The notes under the pieces: generated by a model
What the model was told of the DNA's origin: nothing
Databases searched by the model: none
The model's input: only the letters and a program-made list of their open reading frames with translations
Made by a program: the position numbers and the translations under genes
Shown: one piece after another, positions 41,486-50,644 of the stretch
How the letters are laid out: each line of letters starts with the position of its first letter
Position numbering within the stretch: position 1 is the stretch's first letter
From: Pseudomonadota bacterium
Lineage (GTDB): Bacteria > Pseudomonadota > Gammaproteobacteria > Steroidobacterales > JBCBZW01
Assembly (NCBI GenBank): GCA_039193195.1
Contig: JBCCWS010000023.1
Span: 25,592 to 89,591 of the forward strand
Direction: 5' to 3'
Length of the DNA stretch: 64,000 nt

Positions 41486-42484
41486 GTGCACAAGCGGACC
41501 CTCGCAATGATCCTCGGTGGTATCGCCCTCGCTGCGCTCACTGGCCTCAATGCCAGTGTCTTCGCGCCAACGCCGCCCGGCACGGCACGGGTGATCGCCC
41601 ACCGCGGCGTGTACCACTATTTCGATCGGACCGGGGTGGGCCGAGACGACTGCACGGCCTCGCGTATCGTGGCGCCCGTCCACCACTACTTCGAAAACAC
41701 CGTCCGCTCCATGCGCGAGGCGCTAGCACTCGGCGCAGACGCGGTGGAGGTCGACATCGCCCCCACCCGCGATGGGGAGATCGTGCTCTTCCACGACTGG
41801 ACCGTCGACTGTCGCACCGAGGGCAGCGGCGAGACGCGCGACCTGACCTTGCGCGAGCTGCAGGCCCTGGACGTCGGCTATGGCTACACGGCGGACGGTG
41901 GCGAGACCTACCCCCTTCGCGGTAGGGGCGTGGGCCAGATGCCCACCTTGCAAGAGGCCCTGGACGCGCTGCCCGCCAGCGCGATCATGTTCAACTTCAA
42001 GAGCGACGACCCGGCCGAGGCCGATCAGCTCGCCGACGCCCTCCTCACCGCAGGCCGAGACCCGGTGCCTCTGGGCGATCTGTTCTACGGCGCGACAGCG
42101 CCTTCGCAGCGCATCGCCGACCGCTTCCCGGGGGTCGTCGCCTTCGGTAGTTCAGAAGCGAAAGTGTGCACCAAGGACTACCTGCTCACGGGATGGAGCG
42201 GCCGGATTCCCCCGAGCTGTAGGGACAAGGTGATCGGTGTACCCCTAAATCTACGCCACCTGTTTTGGGGCTGGCCTAATCGATTCATTGCTCGGATGGC
42301 GGACAGCAACACGCGCATCCTGGTGTTCGGACCCTACGCGCGCGGCACGGCCAATCTCGGCCTCATCCGTCCAGCGCAATTGGACGCGGTGCCGAACGCC
42401 GGCCAGATCGACGTGCTGATCGACGACATGTGGGCCATGCGAGGTCACCTCGTGCGCTGGAAGGGCCGCGCTGCAGAACGCTAA
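41486..42484 (+). CDS. Glycerophosphodiester phosphodiesterase
   Basis: From GTG 41486 (GGGAGAAGG five bases upstream) the product is 332 residues with a signal or anchor helix. The GDPD active-site motifs are present: Ile-Ala-His-Arg-Gly near residue 36, Glu-Asn-Thr near 70, Glu-Val-Asp-Ile-Ala-Pro-Thr-Arg-Asp-Gly and Phe-His-Asp-Trp (about 90-105). It hydrolyses glycerophosphodiesters to glycerol-3-phosphate and an alcohol, probably in the periplasm. A longer frame extends upstream, but the GTG start has the better ribosome-binding site and puts the signal helix at the N-terminus. Confidence 0.82.
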   Translation: MHKRTLAMILGGIALAALTGLNASVFAPTPPGTARVIAHRGVYHYFDRTGVGRDDCTASRIVAPVHHYFENTVRSMREALALGADAVEVDIAPTRDGEIVLFHDWTVDCRTEGSGETRDLTLRELQALDVGYGYTADGGETYPLRGRGVGQMPTLQEALDALPASAIMFNFKSDDPAEADQLADALLTAGRDPVPLGDLFYGATAPSQRIADRFPGVVAFGSSEAKVCTKDYLLTGWSGRIPPSCRDKVIGVPLNLRHLFWGWPNRFIARMADSNTRILVFGPYARGTANLGLIRPAQLDAVPNAGQIDVLIDDMWAMRGHLVRWKGRAAER

Positions 42485-42551
42485 GCGACGGCGATCCCCC
42501 GGCCGAACCGTGCCACAATCGGCGCAAGCTAATAGCGCAGTGATAGGACGC

Positions 42552-43337
42552 ATGAGCGACACCAAGCAGGCGGTACGACAACCCGTAGACGACGATGCCC
42601 GGCGCACGGCCAAGGACATGATCCGCACAGCACGCTTCGGGGCCCTCGCCCTGTGTGAGCCCGAGGCGAGCGCACCCACGGTCGGTCGCGTCGGCCTCGC
42701 TACAGACTGCGATGGCAGCCCCGTGTTCCTGGTCTCCACCCTCTCCGGCCGGGTCGCTTGCATGACTGCTGATCCGCGCGCCGCTGTGCTGATCGGCGAG
42801 CCGGGTGCCGGCGATCCGTTGGCCCACCGGCGCCTCACGCTCCACGGCACCGTCGAACGATGTGAGAATGAGCAACGCGCACGGGTCCAGCGTCGCTACC
42901 TCGCCCGCCACCCCGGTGCCGCACGCTACGCGGACTTCGACGACTTCTCCTTCTGGCGCCTAAGGCCCGCCCAAGCGGATCTCGTGCTCGGCTTTGGCCG
43001 CGCCTTCGCCCTGACCCACGAGGACCTGGCGACGCCCTTCCCAGACTGGTCCGCCTGGCACGCGATGGAGCGCGGCGCCGTCACGCACATGAACGAGGAT
43101 CACCTGGACGCCACGGCGCTCTACGCCCACGTGCTGTGCGGGGCGCCGAACGGCGAATGGCACATGACGGGGCTCGACCCCGAAGGTGTGGACATGGCGC
43201 TGGGGGACGATCATCGGCGACTGACCTATGACGCGAGCTTATCCAGCTGCGAGGCGCTACGCCCCGAGCTCGTGCGCCTCGTCCGCGAAGCCCGCCGTCG
43301 TGCGGACGGAGCCCCAGAGAGTTCGCGCGACCTATGA
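42552..43337 (+). CDS. HugZ-like heme-utilisation/PNPOx-like protein with DUF2470
   Basis: From ATG 42552 the 261-residue protein has an N-terminal pyridoxamine-phosphate-oxidase-like split barrel (about 10-165). A C-terminal DUF2470 domain starts with His-Met-Asn-Glu-Asp-His-Leu-Asp-Ala near residue 180. This is the architecture of HugZ/HutZ, which degrade or handle heme. Whether this one binds heme cannot be judged from sequence. Its stop codon overlaps the next start by four bases (ATGA), so it is coupled to the serine hydrolase gene. Confidence 0.75.
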   Translation: MSDTKQAVRQPVDDDARRTAKDMIRTARFGALALCEPEASAPTVGRVGLATDCDGSPVFLVSTLSGRVACMTADPRAAVLIGEPGAGDPLAHRRLTLHGTVERCENEQRARVQRRYLARHPGAARYADFDDFSFWRLRPAQADLVLGFGRAFALTHEDLATPFPDWSAWHAMERGAVTHMNEDHLDATALYAHVLCGAPNGEWHMTGLDPEGVDMALGDDHRRLTYDASLSSCEALRPELVRLVREARRRADGAPESSRDL

Positions 43338-44785
43338 AATCCGTTTACGCTCTTCTCTTCCTGCTGCTGTTGCCCCTGGGCGCCATCGCTGACGCGCAGA
43401 AGTACGCCGCGTTCGATACGTACCTGACCGCGGCACTCGAGAACCACGGCGTCGTCGGCGCCTCCGTCGCCCTGATCCACGGCGGCGAGGTAACCCACCT
43501 CACGGCCGCTGGGCGGGCCGACGCGCAAGCGCTGATGAGACCGCAGACGGTAATGCAGGTCGCCTCGATCTCCAAGCCTGTTGCTGCCTGGGCAGTGATG
43601 ACAGCGGTGGAGGATGGCGTGCTCGATCTGGACACGCCGGTCGCCACCTACCTCACTCGTTGGCAGCTCCCGGACAGCGATTTCGACGCCTCGGGCGTCA
43701 CCCTGCGCCGCTTGCTCTCCCACACCGCCGGCCTCTCTCTGGGCGGGTACCCGGGCTTCCCGCCGGAGGTGGAACGCCCCACCGTCACCGAATCACTCGC
43801 CGGCGACACCAACGGTGCCGGCGCCGTGTTCCTGCAATCGACGCCCGGCACCGAATGGTCCTATTCGGGCGGCGGCTACACGCTCATCCAGCTGATTATC
43901 GAGGAGGCGACCGGACAAGCCTTCGCCGACTACGCGCGCGAGCGCGTGCTGACACCCCTGGGGATGTCGACCAGCGACTACCAACCCTCTGCCGAGTTGC
44001 TCGCCCGCGCAGCCACCGCCTACGATTCGCACGGCAAGCGCGTCCCCAGCTATCGCTTCACGGCGCAGGCGGCCGCGGCCCTACACACAACGGCGGAAGA
44101 CCTCGGGCGCTTCGTGGTCGCTAACCTCGGCGAGCAGACCGTCTTGTCGCCCGCGTCGGTTGAACTGCTCCACACCGCGGTGCCCGAGTCCGGCGGCTGG
44201 TACGGGCTAGGGTTCGTGGCGCAAGAAGACGGTGACATCGTCTGGCACAACGGGGGCAACATCGGCTGGCGGGCCAGGCTCTCCCTGTCGCCCTCGGCTG
44301 ATGCGGGCATCGTGGTACTTACCAACGGCAACAACGGCATGCACCTCATCCAGGACGTGCTCTGCTTCTGGAGCGAGTCCTTCGAGGTCCCTGCGTACGC
44401 GACCGATTGTGCCGATGCGCAGGCCGTGGCCGCAGAGCAGGCGGGCCAGGCGCGCATTGTCATCGCCGTGTTCCTCGTGCTCCTCGCCCTTGCCTTCGCG
44501 GTGCTGGCCTGGCGACTGCGGCGCGACGACGTAGCATGGCAACTGCCCCCGCTGATGAGCCTGCGAGCACTTGGCGCCAGCGCCGCGCTCGCGGCCAGTG
44601 GTTTCCTGTGGCTGGCCTGGAACACGTCGATCGTCGTCCAGGCGGTCAGCGGGTTTCCCCACACCTACGGGCGAGACTTGGCACCCACGGCCTTCTGGCC
44701 GCTGCACGCCCTCACCCTAGCACTGCTCTTGGTGCTTGGCCTGTTCGCATTCACGCGCAAGACGCCGCGCCCGTCCAGCACCTAA
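43334..44785 (+). CDS. Beta-lactamase-family serine hydrolase with C-terminal membrane helices
   Basis: The 483-residue protein has a signal peptide, then a penicillin-binding/class C beta-lactamase fold with Ser-Ile-Ser-Lys (the Ser-x-x-Lys nucleophile motif, about residue 79) and Tyr-Ser-Gly-Gly-Gly-Tyr (about 178; a Tyr-Ser-Gly version of Tyr-x-Asn). Three hydrophobic helices follow at about 375-480. This architecture fits membrane-anchored esterases or D-aminopeptidase-like proteins such as EstB/PbpE relatives rather than resistance enzymes. It is translationally coupled to the HugZ-like gene. Confidence 0.78.
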   Translation: MKSVYALLFLLLLPLGAIADAQKYAAFDTYLTAALENHGVVGASVALIHGGEVTHLTAAGRADAQALMRPQTVMQVASISKPVAAWAVMTAVEDGVLDLDTPVATYLTRWQLPDSDFDASGVTLRRLLSHTAGLSLGGYPGFPPEVERPTVTESLAGDTNGAGAVFLQSTPGTEWSYSGGGYTLIQLIIEEATGQAFADYARERVLTPLGMSTSDYQPSAELLARAATAYDSHGKRVPSYRFTAQAAAALHTTAEDLGRFVVANLGEQTVLSPASVELLHTAVPESGGWYGLGFVAQEDGDIVWHNGGNIGWRARLSLSPSADAGIVVLTNGNNGMHLIQDVLCFWSESFEVPAYATDCADAQAVAAEQAGQARIVIAVFLVLLALAFAVLAWRLRRDDVAWQLPPLMSLRALGASAALAASGFLWLAWNTSIVVQAVSGFPHTYGRDLAPTAFWPLHALTLALLLVLGLFAFTRKTPRPSST

Positions 44786-44790
44786 GGCTC

Positions 44791-45021
44791 CCGACCGGCC
44801 ACCCCGAGGCGGCGGAATCGCGCCTGGCGATACACCGCGCATTGACGCTCTACGATCAGCGCTTTGAAGGCCCCTACTTTCTAGGCGACTCCGTCACCGC
44901 CCTTGACGTCTTCCTGCATTGGTCCCTGCGCTTCTTTGCGCCGGAGGTATTGGAGCAGTTCGCGCGCATCGCGAGGTATCGTAGACACATGGACCAGCAG
45001 CTGGACTGGTCGACCTACTGA
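44791..45021 (+). pseudogene. Glutathione S-transferase C-terminal remnant
   Basis: One open frame encodes about 75 residues resembling the helical C-terminal half of a glutathione S-transferase: Phe-x-Gly-Pro-Tyr-Phe-Leu-Gly-Asp-Ser-Val-Thr-Ala-Leu-Asp-Val, with a terminal helix. No N-terminal thioredoxin-fold domain or start codon with a ribosome-binding site precedes it; the frame continues upstream only within the coding region of the serine hydrolase. It appears to be what is left of a gene after deletion. The HxlR regulator six bases downstream was probably its neighbour and regulator. Confidence 0.65.
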
Positions 45022-45027
45022 GGCCCG

Positions 45028-45462
45028 ATGACCGAACGGACCAAAGCACCGCGCTCGCGCTGCCCGATTGACCACGCGATCGAGATCCTCGGTGATAAGT
45101 GGACGCTGCTGGTGGTGCGCGACATGGTCTTCAACCACAAGCGCAGCTTCTCGCAGTTCAAGGCGATGCCCGAGGGCATCGCCACCAACATCCTAACTGA
45201 GCGTCTAGCCAGGCTGCAGCGGGCAGGTGTCATCGTGCGCCTAGCCGATCCGCAGGACGGTCGACGGACGAAGTATGAGCTCACCGAACACGGGGAGCGC
45301 ATGGTGCCGCTGCTGCTGGAGTTGATGGTGTGGAGTGGACGTCATACGCGGGAGGTAGACGCGCCGATGGCCCTCGTGCGCAGAAATGAGAGAGACCGCG
45401 AGGGGGCAGCGCAGGAGATCTTGGCGCGCCTGCGCGCCGCGGCGAAGACGGCCGATCGGTGA
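45028..45462 (+). CDS. HxlR-family transcriptional regulator
   Basis: The 144-residue protein has the HxlR winged-helix pattern: an N-terminal Cys-Pro-Ile, then Ile-Leu-Gly-Asp-Lys-Trp-Thr-Leu-Leu-Val-Val-Arg-Asp, Phe-Ser-Gln-Phe-Lys-Ala-Met-Pro-Glu-Gly-Ile-Ala-Thr-Asn-Ile-Leu, and Lys-Tyr-Glu-Leu-Thr-Glu-His-Gly. Members usually repress or activate adjacent genes in response to electrophiles. The likely target here, a glutathione transferase, is broken, so this may be a relic still acting elsewhere. Confidence 0.85.
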   Translation: MTERTKAPRSRCPIDHAIEILGDKWTLLVVRDMVFNHKRSFSQFKAMPEGIATNILTERLARLQRAGVIVRLADPQDGRRTKYELTEHGERMVPLLLELMVWSGRHTREVDAPMALVRRNERDREGAAQEILARLRAAAKTADR

Positions 45463-45511
45463 GCTGAGCGCATCCTCCCTAGATCGCCGACGCAGCCCCG
45501 CCGGGCGCGCC

Positions 45512-46861
45512 TCAGGAAGCGCCGCGCGCGATGTGATCGTTGATCAGGTTCTCGAACAGCTCCTGCTTACCGCTGACCTGCTGCGGCTCACCCCGCGCGA
45601 CGGCAATCTCGCGTAGCTCATTGAACCCGAGCTCGCCTGCCTCAAAGCGCTGACCGTCGCCCGAATCGAAGCTCTCGTAGCGCCCGTCGCGCAGCTGCGC
45701 CGAGCGCGGATCGTCGAGAATCCGATCGGCAATCACGAGGCCACGCGCGAACGCGTCCATGCCGCCGATGTGCGCATGGAACAGATCTTCCCGGTCCGTC
45801 GATTCCCGACGTACCTTGGCATCGAAGTTGAGGCCACCGCGGCCGAGGCCTCCCGCCTCGAGCACGACCATCATCGCGTGCACGCAATCGTAGATGTCCC
45901 CGGGGAACTGATCCGTATCCCAGCCGTTCTGGGGATCCCCCCGGTTAGCGTCGATGGAACCCAGCAGATCCGCATCCGCACTCATGCGCAGATCATGGGC
46001 GAAGGTGTGCCCGGCCAGCGTGGCGTGGTTGGCTTCGATGTTGAGTTTGAAGTCTCCGGCCAAGCCGTGATGGCGAAGGAAGCCGATCACCGTTTGCGCA
46101 TCGAAGTCGTACTGGTGCTTCATCGGCTCCATGGGCTTGGGCTCAATCAGGAAGGTGCCCTCGAAGCCGTTCGCGCGGGCGTATTCCCTCGCCTTGTGCA
46201 GGAACATCGCAAAATGCGCCAGCTCGCGCTTGGTGTCCGTATTCTGCAGGTAGGCATACCCTTCGCGCCCGCCCCAGAAGACGTAGTTCTCCCCACCTAG
46301 GGCGATCGTGGCGTCGATCGCCGCCTTCACCTGAGCGGCGACGTAGGTCACCACCTCGAAGTTCGGATTGGTCGCAGCGCCATTCATGTAACGCGGGTTA
46401 GAGAAGGCGTTGGCCGTTCCCCAGAGCAGACGCATTCCGGTCTCCTGTTGGCGCTCCTTGGCCAGCTCGACCACGTACTGAAGGTTGCGCTCAGACTCGA
46501 CGACGCTTGCCCCCTCCCACGCGAGGTCGAAGTCGTGGAAGCACCAATAGGGCACGTTCAACTTGCTGAAGAACTCGAAGGCCGCGTTCAGACGCTCCGT
46601 GGCCGAGGCGCGGGGATCGCCGTCGATGCGCCAGGGGTAGGCACGCGTGCCAGGGCCGAAGGGGTCGCCGCCGTTGCCACAAAAGGAGTGCCAGTAGCAC
46701 ACCGCAAAGCGCAGGTGCTCCTCCATCGATTTGCCGCGCACGACCCGCTCGGGATCGTAGGCTTTGAAGGCTAACGGATTGTCCGAGTCTGGGCCCTCGA
46801 AGGTGATTTGCCCGACGCCAGGAAAGTAGCTCGTGTCACCGGTAAAGACGGTTCGACTCAT
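45512..46861 (-). CDS. xylA: Xylose isomerase
   Basis: The 449-residue protein matches type II xylose isomerases along its length: Trp-His-Ser-Phe-Cys near residue 49, Tyr-Trp-Cys-Phe-His-Asp-Phe-Asp (catalytic His/Asp), Glu-Pro-Lys-Pro-Met-Glu-Pro and [12 protein letters not shown]-x-Phe (metal ligands), and Gly-Ser-Ile-Asp-Ala-Asn. It converts D-xylose to D-xylulose. The start at 46861 follows AGGTGAT. The gene is 24 bases downstream of xylB on the same strand, so the two form a xylB-xylA operon controlled by the operator before xylB. Confidence 0.95.
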   Translation of the reverse strand: MSRTVFTGDTSYFPGVGQITFEGPDSDNPLAFKAYDPERVVRGKSMEEHLRFAVCYWHSFCGNGGDPFGPGTRAYPWRIDGDPRASATERLNAAFEFFSKLNVPYWCFHDFDLAWEGASVVESERNLQYVVELAKERQQETGMRLLWGTANAFSNPRYMNGAATNPNFEVVTYVAAQVKAAIDATIALGGENYVFWGGREGYAYLQNTDTKRELAHFAMFLHKAREYARANGFEGTFLIEPKPMEPMKHQYDFDAQTVIGFLRHHGLAGDFKLNIEANHATLAGHTFAHDLRMSADADLLGSIDANRGDPQNGWDTDQFPGDIYDCVHAMMVVLEAGGLGRGGLNFDAKVRRESTDREDLFHAHIGGMDAFARGLVIADRILDDPRSAQLRDGRYESFDSGDGQRFEAGELGFNELREIAVARGEPQQVSGKQELFENLINDHIARGAS

Positions 46862-46885
46862 AGGATCACCTCTAGCTCGCAATGC

Positions 46886-48370
46886 TCACCCGTAGAGCTC
46901 CGCGACCTTCTGCGCAGCATATTGATATTCGCGATAGGTGTCGTTGTAGAGGTTGACCGCCGAGGCGTTCGGCTCCTTGCGCGCCTCGTCGTCCCACTGC
47001 AGGTGGGGGGCGATCAGCTCCTTCATAGGCCTCTCGGGACCCTCGAGCATGGCGAGTGCCTGCAGCGCTGCGCCGAAGGCGGCGCCTTCGCTATGGTTGA
47101 CCATGGTCACGGGTGCAGCGCAGATGTCGGCCACCATCTGACGCCAAGCGGGGCTGTTTGCGCCACCGCCCGTCAGCACGATCTGCTCGGCCGCTACGCC
47201 CTGGTCCGCGAGCTCCTCCAAGCCAAAGCGTAGGGCGAAGGTCGCGCCCTCCACGGCCGAGCGCACGAGGTTCTCCGGGCGGCAATTGCGTGCGTCCAAG
47301 CCCGCCACGCAGCCCTTGGCGTTGGGCAGGTTCGGCGTGCGCTCGCCGTTGAAGTACGGCACGGTGACCACGCCGTCGGCGCCCGGGGTCGAGCTCTCCA
47401 GAAGATCATCGAGGTCTCGGGGGTCGCTACCGATGAGCTCTCCCATGAGCTTGGTGCTCACGGTGCAGTTCATCGTGCACAGCAGGGGCATCCAGCCACC
47501 GGTGGACGAGCAAAAGGCCGCGATGTTGCCTTTCGGGTCCACTACGGGACTTGCTGAGTACGCGAACACGGTGCCCGAGGTGCCGAGGCTCATGGTGACC
47601 ACGCCCGCCTCCACGTTGCCCGTGCCGATGGCACTCATCATGTTGTCACCACCGCCGATCGAGACGGGCACGCCAGCGGGAAGGCCCAACTCCTTAGCCA
47701 CCGAGGGCAGCAGCTGACCGATCGGCACGTTAGCGACCCCGACCTCCGGCAGGCACTCGCTGAGATCCCGTTCAGGATCCATGGCGCTGAGCATCTTGCT
47801 TGACCAACTGCGCGTGTGCACGTCGAGAAATCCCGTGCCGGAGGCATCGCCCGCCTCCATACAACGCTCGCCGGTCAGGTAGAAGTTGAGGTAATCGTGA
47901 GGCAGCAGAATGCTGCTCATCTTGGCGTAGAGACCTGGGTGCTGGTCGCGAAACCAGCGCACCTTCGAGGCCGTGTAGCCGGGCAAGATAGCGTTACCGA
48001 GCTCCTCGATGCACGCCTGCCGGCCGCCGAAGGCCTCCATGACGAGGTCGCACTCAGCGCCCGTAGAGGTGTCGCACCACAGCTTCACCGGGGCTTGCAC
48101 CTCGCCACCTCCATCGAGAGGCACAAAACCGTGTTGCTGCCCAGACACGCCGATCGCCGCGACGCCTTCGCGGGTGCTCTTACCGATTTGCCGCAAGGCG
48201 TGGGTGAGCGCGTTGGTCCACCAGTGGGCCTGCTGCTCCGCCAAGCCCGCGTCGGTCTGGTAAAGATCCAGGGGCGCCGACGCCACCGCGATGATCTCAC
48301 GGGCGTCCACGTCGTAGCAGAGGGCCTTGACGCTCTGGGTGCCTAGATCGATCCCGAGGACTGTGCTCAT
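46886..48370 (-). CDS. xylB: Xylulokinase
   Basis: From ATG 48370 the 494-residue FGGY-family kinase begins Leu-Gly-Ile-Asp-Leu-Gly-Thr-Gln-Ser, the phosphate-1 loop. It carries Gly-Val-Ser-Gly-Gln-Gln-His-Gly, Trp-Cys-Asp-Thr-Ser-Thr (sugar contact), and Leu-Thr-Gly-Gly-Gly-Ala-Asn-Ser (adenosine motif). It phosphorylates D-xylulose. The frame extends 30 codons further upstream, but the operator lies in that extension, which supports the later start. First gene of the xylB-xylA operon. Confidence 0.95.
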   Translation of the reverse strand: MSTVLGIDLGTQSVKALCYDVDAREIIAVASAPLDLYQTDAGLAEQQAHWWTNALTHALRQIGKSTREGVAAIGVSGQQHGFVPLDGGGEVQAPVKLWCDTSTGAECDLVMEAFGGRQACIEELGNAILPGYTASKVRWFRDQHPGLYAKMSSILLPHDYLNFYLTGERCMEAGDASGTGFLDVHTRSWSSKMLSAMDPERDLSECLPEVGVANVPIGQLLPSVAKELGLPAGVPVSIGGGDNMMSAIGTGNVEAGVVTMSLGTSGTVFAYSASPVVDPKGNIAAFCSSTGGWMPLLCTMNCTVSTKLMGELIGSDPRDLDDLLESSTPGADGVVTVPYFNGERTPNLPNAKGCVAGLDARNCRPENLVRSAVEGATFALRFGLEELADQGVAAEQIVLTGGGANSPAWRQMVADICAAPVTMVNHSEGAAFGAALQALAMLEGPERPMKELIAPHLQWDDEARKEPNASAVNLYNDTYREYQYAAQKVAELYG

Positions 48371-48387
48371 CTGAATTGGCCGAAAAA

Positions 48388-48400
48388 GAAAACGTTTACA
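48388..48400. promoter_or_regulatory. XylR/LacI operator upstream of xylB
   Basis: GAAAACGTTTACA, an asymmetric copy of the TGTAAACGTTTACA palindrome found at four other places in the cluster, starts 18 bases upstream of the xylB start codon. LacI-family repressors bind such CG-centred dyads. Confidence 0.8.
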
Positions 48401-48480
48401 TTCTAGAGCCAGACTGCTCGCCTGCACAAGGCACAAACGGTTCCAAGCGGGTTCCCACACCCCTCGACGGCGGGGCTCGC

Positions 48481-49464
48481 CTAGTCCAGGCCCGCCGAGA
48501 ACTCAAACACGCTCGTGTGCTCGTAGGGCTCCCCAGCCGCTAGACGCGGTGATGGAAACTGCGGCTGATTCGGCGCATCAGGGAAGCCCTGGGCCTCCAG
48601 ACACACTCCCTGCCGCGGGGCGAAGGGCCCAGCGAGTCCATCGCCAGTGTAGAGCTGGACACCCGCCTGCGTCGTGTTCATGCGCATCCGCAGGCCCGTG
48701 GTCGGCGCGTAAAGCTCGGCGGCGGGCCGTAACACCCCCGTCTGCCCGTTCACCGCGAAGTTGTGGTCGAAACGGGCCGGTCCATCCTCGTGACACAGGG
48801 CTCGCAACTCGCGCAAATCAAACGCGGAGCCAGCCACCGCGCGCAGCTCCCCCGTTGGGATTTTCGCATCGTTGGTGGGTGTGTAATGGCTGGCATGAAT
48901 GCGTATTTGATGGCTATCTACCGCCCCGTCCCTGGGCGCTAAATTGAAGTACGTATGGTTCGTGAGGCTTAGCACCGTGTCCTGATCAGACACCGCATGA
49001 AAGCGAATCGCTAACGTCATCGGATCGACCAGCGTGTAGATCACCGTTGCAACGACGTTACCGGGAAACCCACCTTCGCCATCGGGGGAGCGATAGCGGC
49101 ATAGGATGGACCGGCGATCAGGACCGTAGGCCAAGCGCCAAATTTGCCGATGAAAGCCGTCATCTCCGCCGTGCAAGCTGTTGCCCGTGGACGGCTCGTT
49201 GGCCTGCAAGGCGATGCGACGACCCGCAAAGGCGAACCGTGCCCGGTGGATCCGATTGGCATAGCGGCCTACGGTCGCCCCCAGGTAGAAAGGGCTTTGC
49301 CGATAGTCGCCGGGCCGCTCAAATCCCAGCGCCACCGGCAGCCGGCCCTGTGCAGAGGGCATACTAAGGGATTGTACGGTGGCGCCAAGATTCAGCACCC
49401 GTAGGTGCAGGCCCCGCGCAGACGCGAGCCCTAAGGAAGAGAGAGAATGCTGCACCGCGTTCAA
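48481..49464 (-). CDS. galM: Aldose 1-epimerase
   Basis: The 327-residue GalM-family mutarotase has Gly-Asn-Ser-Leu-His-Gly-Gly, Asn-His-Thr-Tyr-Phe-Asn-Leu and the late Cys-Leu-Glu-Ala-Gln-Gly-Phe-Pro-Asp, which holds the catalytic Glu. In a xylose cluster it would interconvert alpha- and beta-xylose for the isomerase. The start is uncertain: TTG 49464 gives the length above, and GTG 49455 is an alternative. The operator 33 bases upstream lies in the divergent region with the lacI-type gene. Confidence 0.88.
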   Translation of the reverse strand: MNAVQHSLSSLGLASARGLHLRVLNLGATVQSLSMPSAQGRLPVALGFERPGDYRQSPFYLGATVGRYANRIHRARFAFAGRRIALQANEPSTGNSLHGGDDGFHRQIWRLAYGPDRRSILCRYRSPDGEGGFPGNVVATVIYTLVDPMTLAIRFHAVSDQDTVLSLTNHTYFNLAPRDGAVDSHQIRIHASHYTPTNDAKIPTGELRAVAGSAFDLRELRALCHEDGPARFDHNFAVNGQTGVLRPAAELYAPTTGLRMRMNTTQAGVQLYTGDGLAGPFAPRQGVCLEAQGFPDAPNQPQFPSPRLAAGEPYEHTSVFEFSAGLD

Positions 49465-49496
49465 CAGGCCTAGGTCCCTCTTTACATGAGCGTTGA

Positions 49497-49509
49497 GAAA
49501 ACGTTTACA
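49497..49509. promoter_or_regulatory. XylR/LacI operator between galM and the repressor gene
   Basis: GAAAACGTTTACA is identical to the site before xylB. Its position between galM and the divergently transcribed repressor gene suggests it controls galM and possibly autoregulates the repressor. Confidence 0.8.
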
Positions 49510-49614
49510 TTATTGGGTGTCTCACGGTTCCGCAACGCCGCAATTCGCGCGGTGAAACGCAGGCGTCAAGTCCGCCAATGAACCGAGTTAATTCGCCGCG
49601 AGAGTTATCTTCCC

Positions 49615-50643
49615 ATGGCCGCAGACGTATCGATCAAAGAAGTGGCGCGCCTCGCAGGCGTGTCCATCGCCACGGTCTCACGGTGTATCAACACCCCCGA
49701 GAAGGTGACCGACAAGACCCGGATCAAGGTCCAGGACGCGATCGTGCGTACGGGCTACTCGCCGAACACCTTGGCCCAGAACTTTCGCCGTGGCCGCACC
49801 AACATCGTGATGGTGGTGCTGCCCTCCGTGGGCGACCCCTTCTTCGCGGGGGTCATGCGCGGCATTCGAGCGGCGGCGACGGCGAAGGGCTACGGCGTCA
49901 TCATCGAAGAGACTCAGCTCAACACGATGACCGCGGACGAGCTTGGCAAGATGGTGGTGTCGAACCAGACGGACGGCATCGTGCTGCTCGCCAGCATGTC
50001 ACCGTTTGGCACCAAGGTGCTGTCGAGCAAGAGCAAGCAGCGCCTACCGATCGTGATCGGCTGCGAGACCGTGTCTCCCGAGTTGGCCGAGTTTCCAAGC
50101 GTGCAGATCGACAACGTGGCTGCCGCGAAGGAAGCCACTAACTACCTTATCTCCTTAGGCCATCGCGACATCGCCATGATCTGCGGCGAGGAGTCCTCCC
50201 TGCTCACGAAGGATCGTGAGTACGGCTACCGCGGCGCGATGAAGCACGCCGAGCTGGAAATCGCCGAGGGCTGGGTGGTGGACGGTGGCCTTAGCATCGC
50301 GGGGGCCCGTCGCGCCACTCGCAATCTGCTCAACCACAGCCGCCTGCCGACGGCGATCTTCTGCGCCAACGACGAGATGGCGATGGGCTGCCTGCACGAA
50401 GTGAAGGCCGCTGGCCTTCGCGTGCCGCACGACATCTCGATCATCGGCTTCGACGATATCCGCTACGCGGAAGTCACCGACCCCCCACTCACCACGATCA
50501 ACCAGCCTGCAGAGGAGATCGGTGAGCGGGTGATGTACCGCTTGTGCCGCCGCATTGAAGACAGCGCGCGCGTCAACCGCGCTGCAGAAATCGTGCCGCA
50601 CAAGCTGATCATCCGTCAGTCCACCGGCTCCCCCAGGCGCTAA
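49615..50643 (+). CDS. xylR: LacI-family repressor of xylose/xylan genes
   Basis: The 342-residue regulator begins with a LacI helix-turn-helix (Ile-Lys-Glu-Val-Ala-Arg-Leu-Ala-Gly-Val-Ser-Ile-Ala-Thr-Val-Ser-Arg, residues 6-22) and hinge. It continues as a periplasmic-binding-protein-like effector domain with Ile-Ile-Gly-Phe-Asp-Asp-Ile near residue 280. Its position amid five dyad operators, all upstream of xylose or xylan genes, makes it the local repressor, released by xylose or a xylooligosaccharide. The symbol follows the similar proteobacterial xylose repressors and not the AraC-type XylR of E. coli. Confidence 0.85.
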   Translation: MAADVSIKEVARLAGVSIATVSRCINTPEKVTDKTRIKVQDAIVRTGYSPNTLAQNFRRGRTNIVMVVLPSVGDPFFAGVMRGIRAAATAKGYGVIIEETQLNTMTADELGKMVVSNQTDGIVLLASMSPFGTKVLSSKSKQRLPIVIGCETVSPELAEFPSVQIDNVAAAKEATNYLISLGHRDIAMICGEESSLLTKDREYGYRGAMKHAELEIAEGWVVDGGLSIAGARRATRNLLNHSRLPTAIFCANDEMAMGCLHEVKAAGLRVPHDISIIGFDDIRYAEVTDPPLTTINQPAEEIGERVMYRLCRRIEDSARVNRAAEIVPHKLIIRQSTGSPRR

Positions 50644-50644
50644 C

